The position numbers and the translations under genes are program-made. This document shows, piece after piece, positions 17,087-24,434 of a stretch of 64,000 nt of DNA. Source of the stretch: Pseudaeromonas sharmana (GTDB lineage: Bacteria; Pseudomonadota; Gammaproteobacteria; Enterobacterales; Aeromonadaceae); assembly GCF_042649925.1 (NCBI RefSeq), contig NZ_JBHSAF010000006.1, forward strand, positions 186,001 through 250,000, written 5' to 3'. Numbering within the stretch: the stretch's first letter is position 1; every line of letters starts with the position of its first letter. A model generated the notes under the pieces. The model searched no databases and was not told the DNA's origin. It worked only from the letters and a program-made list of their open reading frames with translations.

Positions 17087-18121
17087 TTAGATGCTGTTAG
17101 GGTCCATCGCCTTGGCCTTAGCGTCCGCGACCGACACCTGACCACGGGAAACCAGCTGTTTCAGGCATTGATCCATGGTCTGCATACCGTGAATCATCCC
17201 GGTCTGGATAACGGAATACATCTGGGCAATCTTGTCTTCGCGGATCAGGTTCCGGATAGCAGGAATACCGATCATGATCTCGTGCGCCGCCACCCGACCA
17301 CCGCCAATCTTCTTCAACAGCGTCTGGGATATAACGGCACGCAACGATTCTGACAGCATGGAGCGCACCATGTCTTTTTCCGCCCCCGGGAACACGTCGA
17401 TGATACGGTCGATGGTTTTCGCCGCCGAGCTGGTGTGCAGGGTACCGAATACCAGGTGACCGGTTTCAGCCGCCGTCAGCGCCAGGCGGATGGTTTCGAG
17501 GTCCCGCATTTCACCGACCAGAATGATATCCGGGTCTTCACGCAGTGCCGAGCGCAGGGCGTTACTGAAATTCAGCGTGTCGCGATGCACTTCACGCTGG
17601 TTAATCAGGCTGCGTTTATTTTCATGCAGGAATTCGATGGGGTCTTCAATCGTCAGAATATGGTGATGGAAGTTGTCATTGATGTAGTCGATCATCGCCG
17701 CCAGTGTGGTGGACTTACCCGAACCGGTCGGCCCGGTGACAAGAACCAGCCCGCGAGGATACTCGCAGATGGGCCGGAATATCTCCGGAGCACTCAACTC
17801 TTCGAGCGTCAGCACTGTACTGGGAATGGTACGGAACACCGCGGCGACACCCCGGTTCTGATGGAAGGCGTTAACCCGGAAACGCGCCAGATTCGGTACC
17901 GCAAACGAGAAGTCGACCTCCAGGTTCTCTTCCAGCTCTTTGCGCTGATGATCGTTCATGATGTCGTAAATCAGGCTGTGCACCTGACGGTGCTCCAGCG
18001 CCGGCAGATTGATCTTGCGAACATCGCCATCAACCCGAATCATCGGAGGCACACCGGCAGAGAGGTGTAGATCCGAGGCTTTATGCTTTACACTGAACGC
18101 CAATAATTCTGTGATATCCAT
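17087..18121 (-). CDS. pilT: Type IV pilus retraction ATPase PilT
   Basis: Main retraction motor of type IV pili, needed for twitching and DNA uptake. The protein is 344 residues. Walker A GPTGSGKST is at 130-138, followed by HILTIEDPIEF, DIILVGEMRDLETI and TGHLVFGTLHTSSA. The PilT-specific motif AIRNLIRE is present near residue 285 and separates it from PilB and PilU. It is transcribed away from yggS with 43 bp between the two starts, which is the usual context in many gammaproteobacteria. Confidence 0.96.
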   Translation of the reverse strand: MDITELLAFSVKHKASDLHLSAGVPPMIRVDGDVRKINLPALEHRQVHSLIYDIMNDHQRKELEENLEVDFSFAVPNLARFRVNAFHQNRGVAAVFRTIPSTVLTLEELSAPEIFRPICEYPRGLVLVTGPTGSGKSTTLAAMIDYINDNFHHHILTIEDPIEFLHENKRSLINQREVHRDTLNFSNALRSALREDPDIILVGEMRDLETIRLALTAAETGHLVFGTLHTSSAAKTIDRIIDVFPGAEKDMVRSMLSESLRAVISQTLLKKIGGGRVAAHEIMIGIPAIRNLIREDKIAQMYSVIQTGMIHGMQTMDQCLKQLVSRGQVSVADAKAKAMDPNSI

Positions 18122-18164
18122 GTGTTATCCACTCTTGTTACGTCAATCTGGACGAAAAAACAGC

Positions 18165-18866
18165 ATGAGCGACATTGCCCACCATCTACAACAGGTCCAG
18201 GCACAAATTGCCACCGCCGCCGGCAAGGCCGGACGTGCGCCTGACGAGATCCAGTTGCTGGCAGTCAGCAAAACCAAACCCCTGAGCGCAATCCAGGAGG
18301 CCTACGCGGCAGGACAACGCCGATTTGGCGAATCCTATGCACAGGAGGCTGTACTCAAGGTACAAGCCGCCCAAGCCGCAGGACTGGAAATCGAATGGCA
18401 CTTTATCGGCCCGTTACAGTCCAACAAGACCCGTCCGGTTGCCGCACACTTCGACTGGGTCGATAGTGTCGACAGATTGAAAATCGCCGAACGGCTCAAC
18501 GAGCAACGCCCCGATAGCCTTCCACCGCTGAATGTCTGTATCCAGGTGAATATTAGCGGAGAAAGCCAGAAATCGGGTACAACCGACGCCGCAGTTTTCG
18601 ATCTGGCGCGAGCAATCAGTGCTCTGCCCCGACTGAGGCTGCGTGGGTTGATGGCCATCGCCGAGAATACCGACGATGAAGGAGCCATTCAGCGCAGTTT
18701 TTCACAACTTCATGATCTTTTCGTGCATCTGCACGAATCTTTCCCGTCCATGGATACCCTCTCCATGGGCATGACCCAGGATCTCGAGATCGCAGTAGCC
18801 AGTGGCAGCACCCAGGTGCGCATCGGTACCGCAATTTTCGGGGCAAGAGAATACAGGCAGGAATAA
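18165..18866 (+). CDS. yggS: PLP homeostasis protein YggS (PLPBP/PROSC family)
   Basis: Single-domain pyridoxal 5'-phosphate-binding protein with an alanine-racemase-like barrel; it has no known catalytic turnover and keeps PLP and amino-acid pools in balance. The PLP lysine is K36 in LLAVSKTKPL, the same number as in E. coli. Further marks are FGESYAQEA, WHFIGPLQSNKTRP and the phosphate-binding C-terminus SMGMTQDLEIAVASGST. ATG 18165 gives 233 residues; an upstream in-frame start would overlap pilT. The stop overlaps the proC ATG by one base. Confidence 0.95.
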   Translation: MSDIAHHLQQVQAQIATAAGKAGRAPDEIQLLAVSKTKPLSAIQEAYAAGQRRFGESYAQEAVLKVQAAQAAGLEIEWHFIGPLQSNKTRPVAAHFDWVDSVDRLKIAERLNEQRPDSLPPLNVCIQVNISGESQKSGTTDAAVFDLARAISALPRLRLRGLMAIAENTDDEGAIQRSFSQLHDLFVHLHESFPSMDTLSMGMTQDLEIAVASGSTQVRIGTAIFGAREYRQE

Positions 18867-19690
18867 TGGAACAACGCAATATCGCTTTTATCGGTGGCGG
18901 CAATATGGCCCGCAGCCTGGTGAGTGGATTGATTCACGCCGGCTACCCTGCAGCATGCATCCGGGTCACGGATCTGGATCAGGATAAACTCGATGCCTTA
19001 CAGCAGGAGTTTGGTGTCCAGACCTTTCTCGATAATTTCGCTGCGGCAGACGGTGCCGACGTGCTGGTGCTGGCGGTCAAACCCCAATACATGGCCGAAG
19101 CGCTCGACGAGCTGACCGAACGTCTCGGTACCTATGGCGAGCGGCTGGTGATCTCGATTGCAGCCGGGATCAGCGTCACCCGTCTGAGCGCCCTGCTGGG
19201 CGGCCATCGCCGTATCGTCCGTTGCATGCCAAACACGCCGGCCTTGATTGGTCTTGGCATGACAGGGCTGTTCGCCGATCCCAGTGTCCCGGTTGCCGAT
19301 TGCGGCTTCGCTGAAAGCATGCTGCAGTCCGTCGGCAAGACGGTCTGGGTTGGAACTGAGTCCGGGATCAACAGCGTGATTGCAGCATCTGGTTCGGCCC
19401 CGGCCTACTTCTTCCTGTTCATGGAGGCCATGGCGGCTGAAGCCCAGCGCATGGGCTTCTCGGCAGAACAGGCACGCCTGCTGGTGCAACAAACCGCCCT
19501 CGGCGCGGCCCAGATGGTGGTCGATAATCCGCAGTTGGAACTGGCAACCCTGCGTGCCCAGGTCACCTCAAAGGGGGGCACGACGGCAGAAGCAATTCGC
19601 TCTTTTGAAGAGCAGGGGTTGGCCAACATGGTCAGCACCGCCATGCAGGCCGCCGTAACGCGCGCCGAAGAGATGGAAACACTGTTCTGA
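18866..19690 (+). CDS. proC: Pyrroline-5-carboxylate reductase
   Basis: Last step of proline synthesis: 1-pyrroline-5-carboxylate + NAD(P)H to L-proline. The Rossmann loop FIGGGNMARSL starts at residue 8. The substrate-binding C-terminal domain has MPNTPALIG, GSAPAYFFLFMEA and VTSKGGTTAEAI, all diagnostic. Length 274 (E. coli 269). It sits directly between yggS and yggT, unlike in E. coli; coupling with a PLP homeostasis protein is common in other gammaproteobacteria. Start codon overlaps the yggS stop (TAATG). Confidence 0.97.
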   Translation: MEQRNIAFIGGGNMARSLVSGLIHAGYPAACIRVTDLDQDKLDALQQEFGVQTFLDNFAAADGADVLVLAVKPQYMAEALDELTERLGTYGERLVISIAAGISVTRLSALLGGHRRIVRCMPNTPALIGLGMTGLFADPSVPVADCGFAESMLQSVGKTVWVGTESGINSVIAASGSAPAYFFLFMEAMAAEAQRMGFSAEQARLLVQQTALGAAQMVVDNPQLELATLRAQVTSKGGTTAEAIRSFEEQGLANMVSTAMQAAVTRAEEMETLF

Positions 19691-19699
19691 GGTCGCACT

Positions 19700-20260
19700 A
19701 TGACGCAAACCCTGATTTTTCTCGTTTCAACCCTGTTTGATCTGTACCTGATGGTCGTGCTGCTGCGGGTCTGGCTGCAGTGGGCACGCGCCGACTTTTA
19801 TAACCCGCTGAGCCAGTTCACCGTCAAGGCCACCCATCCGATACTGGCGCCACTGCGTCGTATCATTCCCTCGCTGGGTGGCCTGGATCTGGCCGGCATC
19901 GTGCTGGCATGGCTGGTCTCGCTGCTGAAGTTTGTGACATTAAGCCTGCTGTTGGGGGGGTTACCGCAGATCAGCGTGCTCCTGATCTTCAGTGTACTGC
20001 TGGTGCTGAAACAGGCGGGCTCCCTGCTGTTCTGGATCCTGGTCGTTCGTGCCATCCTCAGTTGGGTCAGTCAGGGGCGTAACCCGTTTGACTTTGTGCT
20101 GATTCAACTGACCGAGCCGCTGCTGTCACCGATCCGCCGCATCATTCCACCGCTTGGCGGGCTGGATCTGTCGGTGTTGGTCCTGTTCCTGCTGCTGCAG
20201 GCGCTGAATGTGTTTTTGTCGAACTCCGGCTGGTTCGGCATGATCTGGCAACAGCTCTAG
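19700..20260 (+). CDS. yggT: YggT family inner-membrane protein
   Basis: Small integral membrane protein of 186 residues made of two repeated YGGT modules, each with a hydrophobic hairpin and a PLxxFTV...P.L.P.RR.IP.LGG.DL motif: NPLSQFTVKATHPILAP in the first and LIQLTEPLLSPIRRIIPPLG in the second. The repeats point to internal duplication. Its function is not firmly established; links to osmotic tolerance and to division-site membrane organisation have been proposed for relatives. It is 9 bp after proC and 1 bp before yggU. Confidence 0.93.
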   Translation: MTQTLIFLVSTLFDLYLMVVLLRVWLQWARADFYNPLSQFTVKATHPILAPLRRIIPSLGGLDLAGIVLAWLVSLLKFVTLSLLLGGLPQISVLLIFSVLLVLKQAGSLLFWILVVRAILSWVSQGRNPFDFVLIQLTEPLLSPIRRIIPPLGGLDLSVLVLFLLLQALNVFLSNSGWFGMIWQQL

Positions 20261-20261
20261 C

Positions 20262-20558
20262 ATGCCGGCCGTGCGTCTGGAGGGGGGCGACTTGTGGCTG
20301 GATCTGCTGATTCAGCCCAAGGCCAGCCGCGATCTCATCGTCGGCTTGCATGGAGAGGAACTGAAGGTGGCCATCACGGCGCCACCGGTTGACGGCCAGG
20401 CCAACAGTCACCTCATCAAGTTCCTCGCCAAGCAGTGCCGGGTGGCCAAAGGACAAGTGTCGATCGTGCGTGGTGAATTGGGCCGTCACAAGTCCGTCCG
20501 CATCACTGCGCCCAAACAGATTCCTGACGAACTCAAGCCGCTGCTGCACCCGGAGTGA
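20262..20558 (+). CDS. yggU: YggU family protein (DUF167/UPF0235)
   Basis: A 98-residue conserved protein of the UPF0235 family with the signature IQPKASRDLIVG, APPVDGQANSHLIKFLAK and VRGELGRHKSVRI. Function is unknown; the fold is a small alpha/beta domain. It is the last gene of the yggS-proC-yggT-yggU operon, followed by a strong terminator. The rdgB-hemW genes that follow yggU in E. coli are not present here. Confidence 0.93.
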   Translation: MPAVRLEGGDLWLDLLIQPKASRDLIVGLHGEELKVAITAPPVDGQANSHLIKFLAKQCRVAKGQVSIVRGELGRHKSVRITAPKQIPDELKPLLHPE

Positions 20559-20587
20559 CCCCATCTGAATGCATGGAGCAGAAAGCA

Positions 20588-20618
20588 AAAGGGCTGTCAT
20601 CGACAGCCCTTTGTTCCT
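20588..20618. terminator. Bidirectional terminator between yggU and plsC
   Basis: AAAGGGCTGTC (20588-20598) and GACAGCCCTTT (20602-20612) form an 11-bp stem with a 3-base loop. T-rich sequence follows on both strands, and the two flanking genes are convergent. Confidence 0.85.
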
Positions 20619-20646
20619 TGCGCGGTATAGTGCCAACTCGGGCCGA

Positions 20647-21372
20647 CTAGGTCGGCCGGCGCGCCTGCTGATCCAGCTCGGCCAGTTTGCTGACCATCTG
20701 CTCGCGAATCACCTCAGAGCATTCTCGCACCTGATCCCGCGCCCACTGCTGGCTATCCACCGGCGCCAGCATCTCAATCCAGACTTCGCCATTATCCCAG
20801 CGATTGAGATCCACCTGAGTGGCGTAGCTGGATGCCACGATCGGCACAATCGGAACCCCAGCCTGCATTGCCGTATGGAAGGCACCAGTCTTGAACGGCA
20901 ACAAACCACGACCACGGGAGCGAGTACCCTCCGGGAACATCCAGATCGACAACCGGCGTTCACGGATCTTATCCACTACCTGACGAATGGTATCAATCGC
21001 ACGAGCGCGATTGCTGCGATCGATCAGGATGTTGCCTGACAGGTAAAACAGAATACCGAACAACGGTAACCAGACCAGGCTCTTTTTACCCACCGCCACC
21101 ACGCCGGGCTGGACCGCACAGGTCAACACCACTATGTCCCAATTCGTCTGGTGATTGGCCACGTAAACAGCAGGCCCCAGCTTGTCGATTCCGGGCGGAA
21201 TCTTCAGATGCACTTTCAGGCCGATCACGGGCAACGCGAAGCGCAACAAGCGATTGGATAACCAATAGACATTCGTCCTATGCCGCGGACGTAACAGACA
21301 AATGGCCAGACCGAGCAAAAACCAGAGCACCATCATCAGCCCGAGAACCAACAGGCGAATCAGTTTGAGCAT
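20647..21372 (-). CDS. plsC: 1-acyl-sn-glycerol-3-phosphate acyltransferase
   Basis: Acylates lysophosphatidic acid to phosphatidic acid at the inner membrane, the second step of phospholipid synthesis. The acyltransferase motif NHQTNWD has the catalytic H74 and D79, and FPEGTRS at 146-152 binds the glycerol phosphate. An N-terminal membrane anchor spans about 5-27. Length 241 (E. coli 245). Monocistronic, convergent with yggU. Confidence 0.93.
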   Translation of the reverse strand: MLKLIRLLVLGLMMVLWFLLGLAICLLRPRHRTNVYWLSNRLLRFALPVIGLKVHLKIPPGIDKLGPAVYVANHQTNWDIVVLTCAVQPGVVAVGKKSLVWLPLFGILFYLSGNILIDRSNRARAIDTIRQVVDKIRERRLSIWMFPEGTRSRGRGLLPFKTGAFHTAMQAGVPIVPIVASSYATQVDLNRWDNGEVWIEMLAPVDSQQWARDQVRECSEVIREQMVSKLAELDQQARRPT

Positions 21373-21526
21373 ACAACCCCCTTGTTAAGAGCCGGCAGTA
21401 TAGCACCGTCCCCAGAGCCTCAGGCAACCATGCCGCGCCAGCTCCCGTAACGCAGGTTTCACACTGGTGATTCGTCATCCGTGTCGATAGACTCCCATTA
21501 TTTCGCTGACACCAAGAGCCGCCCAT

Positions 21527-22240
21527 ATGACCCTCTCCCGCCGCTACCGTTTACTGTGCCTGAGCCTGTCGTTATCTGCTGCCGGCTGCAGCAGCCTGCC
21601 TGCCGATCCCCCCGCCGAGCAACGCGTTGACATCGCGGCCGCACGCGCCATCTACCATGGCCCCATCGACTGGTATGGGGTACACCGCTTGCAATCCCTG
21701 GCCGGCAAGCATGCCCTCCGGGTGCTGGAAGTGGATAGCCGCGGCGGAGATGCCGAAGCGGCGATGGCGCTGGGGTACTGGATCCACCAGCACAAGCTGA
21801 ATCTGGAAGTGACCCGTCTGTGTCTGGAGAATTGCGCCAACTATCTGTTTCCCGCGGCGCGTAACAAGCTGATACAACCCGGCGCCATAGTGGCATGGCA
21901 GGGCAATCTGCAATACCAGTTACAACAACAGCTGAATCCCGCGGCGAACCAACCCCAACCCGCACCATTACCGGTGGATGAACTGAATGCTTTGCGCAAA
22001 CAGGTATCGCTGGAGGAGATCTTCTTCAAACGCCTCGGTGTGGACAGCCGCGTCTGCTGGATTGGGAAACTACCCCCCTATAACGCACACGGCGCCTTTG
22101 TAATGCCGCCGGAAGATCTGCGGCGCTTCAACATCAACGGCGTACGCACCGAAAAAGAGTACTCGGCTCGTAGTGTCTCGCGCTGGCAATCCCAGCTACA
22201 GGTGCAAAAAGTGGTACTACCCTACGGCGGGGCACTGTGA
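21527..22240 (+). CDS. Predicted lipoprotein with ClpP/crotonase-like fold
   Basis: A 237-residue protein with a lipoprotein signal peptide; the lipobox LSAAGC puts the lipidated cysteine at 21, and the next residues (SS) do not contain the inner-membrane retention Asp. The mature part has VLEVDSRGGDAEAAMALG at about 66-83, which resembles the oxyanion-loop region of SppA, ClpP and NfeD-like serine peptidases, and CLENCANYLFPAA at about 99-111 at the place where such enzymes have the nucleophile. That position appears to be Asn or Cys instead of Ser, so activity is doubtful. Three further cysteines could form disulfides. I do not recognise a named family; the fold call is inference. Confidence 0.6.
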   Translation: MTLSRRYRLLCLSLSLSAAGCSSLPADPPAEQRVDIAAARAIYHGPIDWYGVHRLQSLAGKHALRVLEVDSRGGDAEAAMALGYWIHQHKLNLEVTRLCLENCANYLFPAARNKLIQPGAIVAWQGNLQYQLQQQLNPAANQPQPAPLPVDELNALRKQVSLEEIFFKRLGVDSRVCWIGKLPPYNAHGAFVMPPEDLRRFNINGVRTEKEYSARSVSRWQSQLQVQKVVLPYGGAL

Positions 22241-22377
22241 GCACTGGTTTTTTCGATTGAAAGCGCATTCTTGATGCAATGAGGGGGAGGTGGCGCCCAA
22301 AAAAGCACCAGCGCAGTGGGCGTCATCCTGTCGATGCGTAAGATGGGCCTCTGATGTAATGCAACCGGACCGGGCCT

Positions 22378-24021
22378 ATGTCGTTCCTTGTCAACCGCTG
22401 GCTGATGCGCACCCTGTGGCTATTGCTCCCCTGCCTGCTCTGGCTGGGTACCAGCGCCATGCTGGCCGATGGCTGGGTCAAATTGCAGCTGGGTGCGTTA
22501 CATCAGCGCCTCGGGGAGCACATCCAAACGACGCTGGATGAATCAGAATCCCTGTTGCAACTGCTGGCAGACAAATCCCAAGGTCATTGTTCGACCGAGA
22601 CCCTCTCTTTGATGCGCAGCCTGGCTTATGACTACGAGGAGATCCGAGAAGCCGCCGTTCTGCGACAAAACAGCATCGTCTGCTCATCCTGGGGGCGCCA
22701 CCATCCAGCCATTCCGGTCGCCACCAGCGCCAGCGAATATCATGCCGGCTCGCGCCAGTTTGCGCCGCTGTATGGCTCGGCCTTCAGCGATCTGAAGAAT
22801 TATTCGTTGATCATGGGGCTCGGTCTGGCAGAAGGGGTCGGCGTCAACCTGCTGCTGGTGCCGGAAGCGCTCTTCACGCCGTTACAGGGTACCGACCTCC
22901 CCTATCGCGCCCGTCTTTCGCTGTCACACGATGGCCAGCCGCTGGCTGAAGCCGGATACGGCGAGTCCCTGCTGATGTTCGATACCCCCCTGCTGCGGCG
23001 GGCTTTTCCAGAGGGGCCTTATGTCGACCAGCAACAGATTGGCCCCCTGCAACTGCAGATCTATCTCGACGCCATGTTGTTCTGGCGTAGCTGGCTCTGG
23101 GCGCTGCCGCTCACCGCCGGCGTGCTGTTGCTATTGGGGGCCGTCCCTTACCTGCTTTGGCGCCGGGTAAAACAGGGGCGCTGCCATCTCAGCCATGCCG
23201 TCAGCCATGAACTGGCGCGAGCCATTCGCCGACATGAGTTTTTTATCCAGTACTTGCCGACGATGAATCATGAAACCGGAGAGTGCATCGGTGCCGAAGC
23301 CCTGATCCGCTGGCGTCACCCTCGTCAGGGCATCATCATGCCTGACTTGTTCATTCCGATTGCCGAGCGCACCGGCATGATAGTGCCGATGACCCAGTGG
23401 CTGATCGAGCAGCTGGCCGTGGAAATGGGCGGCTGGTTGCGCGCACATCCGGAGTGTTATCTGTCATTGAACGTCAGCTCGGCGCATTTCGAGTCAAAGC
23501 TGTTCCTGCGCCGCGCCGTGCAGACCCTGCAACGGCATGGCATAGCGCCCGACCAGATCACGCTGGAAATCACCGAGCGCGACCTGCTGGACAAGTCGGA
23601 TGAATCAACCCGCAAGGCGTTACAACTCGCCAACCAGTATGGTTTCAAGCTGGCGATCGATGACTTCGGCACCGGCTACAACAATCTGGCGCGCCTGTAT
23701 GAGTTCGGCTTTGAACTGATCAAGATCGACCGCAGCCTGGTGCGCACCGCCGTCGACAAACAGGGCGGGGATCGGGTATTCGACGCCGTCCTCACCGTCG
23801 CGAACGGTTATGGGGCACCGGTGCTGGTGGAAGGGGTAGAACAGATCACCGACGTGGCCTTTCTGGCAACAAGGTCAATTCACAGCCTGCAGGGCTGGTA
23901 TTTCTCCCGACCGGTGGGAGCGGCCGACTTCCAGCAATTCCATGGCCGCCACTCGTCACCTGACGTGACGACCACAGAACAGACCGCGGACGATCCTCAA
24001 CTGGTCACCTTGTACTCCTGA
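22378..24021 (+). CDS. CSS-motif EAL phosphodiesterase (PdeC-like)
   Basis: A 547-residue inner-membrane c-di-GMP phosphodiesterase. TM1 is about 10-30, the periplasmic sensor about 35-240 carries the CSS motif at 102-104 (VCSSWG) with another cysteine at 71, TM2 is about 240-262 and the EAL domain about 275-525. In PdeC-type enzymes the redox state of the CSS cysteine, set by DsbA/DsbB, controls activity and proteolysis by DegP/DegQ. The EAL residues are intact: EAL at 307-309, LNVSS, EITERD, DDFGTGYN, KIDRS, EGVE and QGWYFSRP. It has no GGDEF domain. Part of the degQ gene lies near the far end of this same window. Confidence 0.93.
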   Translation: MSFLVNRWLMRTLWLLLPCLLWLGTSAMLADGWVKLQLGALHQRLGEHIQTTLDESESLLQLLADKSQGHCSTETLSLMRSLAYDYEEIREAAVLRQNSIVCSSWGRHHPAIPVATSASEYHAGSRQFAPLYGSAFSDLKNYSLIMGLGLAEGVGVNLLLVPEALFTPLQGTDLPYRARLSLSHDGQPLAEAGYGESLLMFDTPLLRRAFPEGPYVDQQQIGPLQLQIYLDAMLFWRSWLWALPLTAGVLLLLGAVPYLLWRRVKQGRCHLSHAVSHELARAIRRHEFFIQYLPTMNHETGECIGAEALIRWRHPRQGIIMPDLFIPIAERTGMIVPMTQWLIEQLAVEMGGWLRAHPECYLSLNVSSAHFESKLFLRRAVQTLQRHGIAPDQITLEITERDLLDKSDESTRKALQLANQYGFKLAIDDFGTGYNNLARLYEFGFELIKIDRSLVRTAVDKQGGDRVFDAVLTVANGYGAPVLVEGVEQITDVAFLATRSIHSLQGWYFSRPVGAADFQQFHGRHSSPDVTTTEQTADDPQLVTLYS

Positions 24022-24122
24022 TGCCGTCTGGTTGCTGGACCACGGCGGGTAGGGTGAATTGCGCCGGCGCCGCCTATCTGCAGCCGACAACCGGCCATTG
24101 TCGCCACCTCGACCGGCCCAGA

Positions 24123-24392
24123 CTAGGCTTCCTCATCCCAAGGCATGGCGGGTAACTGCGCCAGGTACTCAGCGTAGCGCTCTTCGCTAAACGGCTGCCC
24201 GGTCTCCTGCATCATCATGATTTCCGCCCCGAGCGCACAGGCAATCAGATGCCGCGCCTCATCCTGAGCATGCCCGGTCATCGCCAGGCGCATCAGCGTC
24301 GCCTTGACGCAGGGCGGGTAATTATCACTGAGCTGGTTTTCGACCATCTCCAGCAGCAAGTCGCCATCAAAAATCGGCTCATCCTGATTCAT
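24123..24392 (-). CDS. Small conserved-looking protein of unknown function
   Basis: An 89-residue acidic protein, soluble and probably all-helical. The region VKATLMRLAMTGHAQDEARHLIACALGAEIMM recalls the His-containing helical core of DUF1841-type proteins (a run with H..A.H at a similar spacing), but the match is by eye and weak. A Shine-Dalgarno GGAGAG lies a few bases before the ATG. It is 42 bp downstream of parC on the same strand, so it may be co-transcribed with it. I assign no function. Confidence 0.65.
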   Translation of the reverse strand: MNQDEPIFDGDLLLEMVENQLSDNYPPCVKATLMRLAMTGHAQDEARHLIACALGAEIMMMQETGQPFSEERYAEYLAQLPAMPWDEEA

Positions 24393-24434
24393 CGTTCTCT
24401 CCTCAGTGTCGGGGGCCCCTGCCCCCGCACAGAC

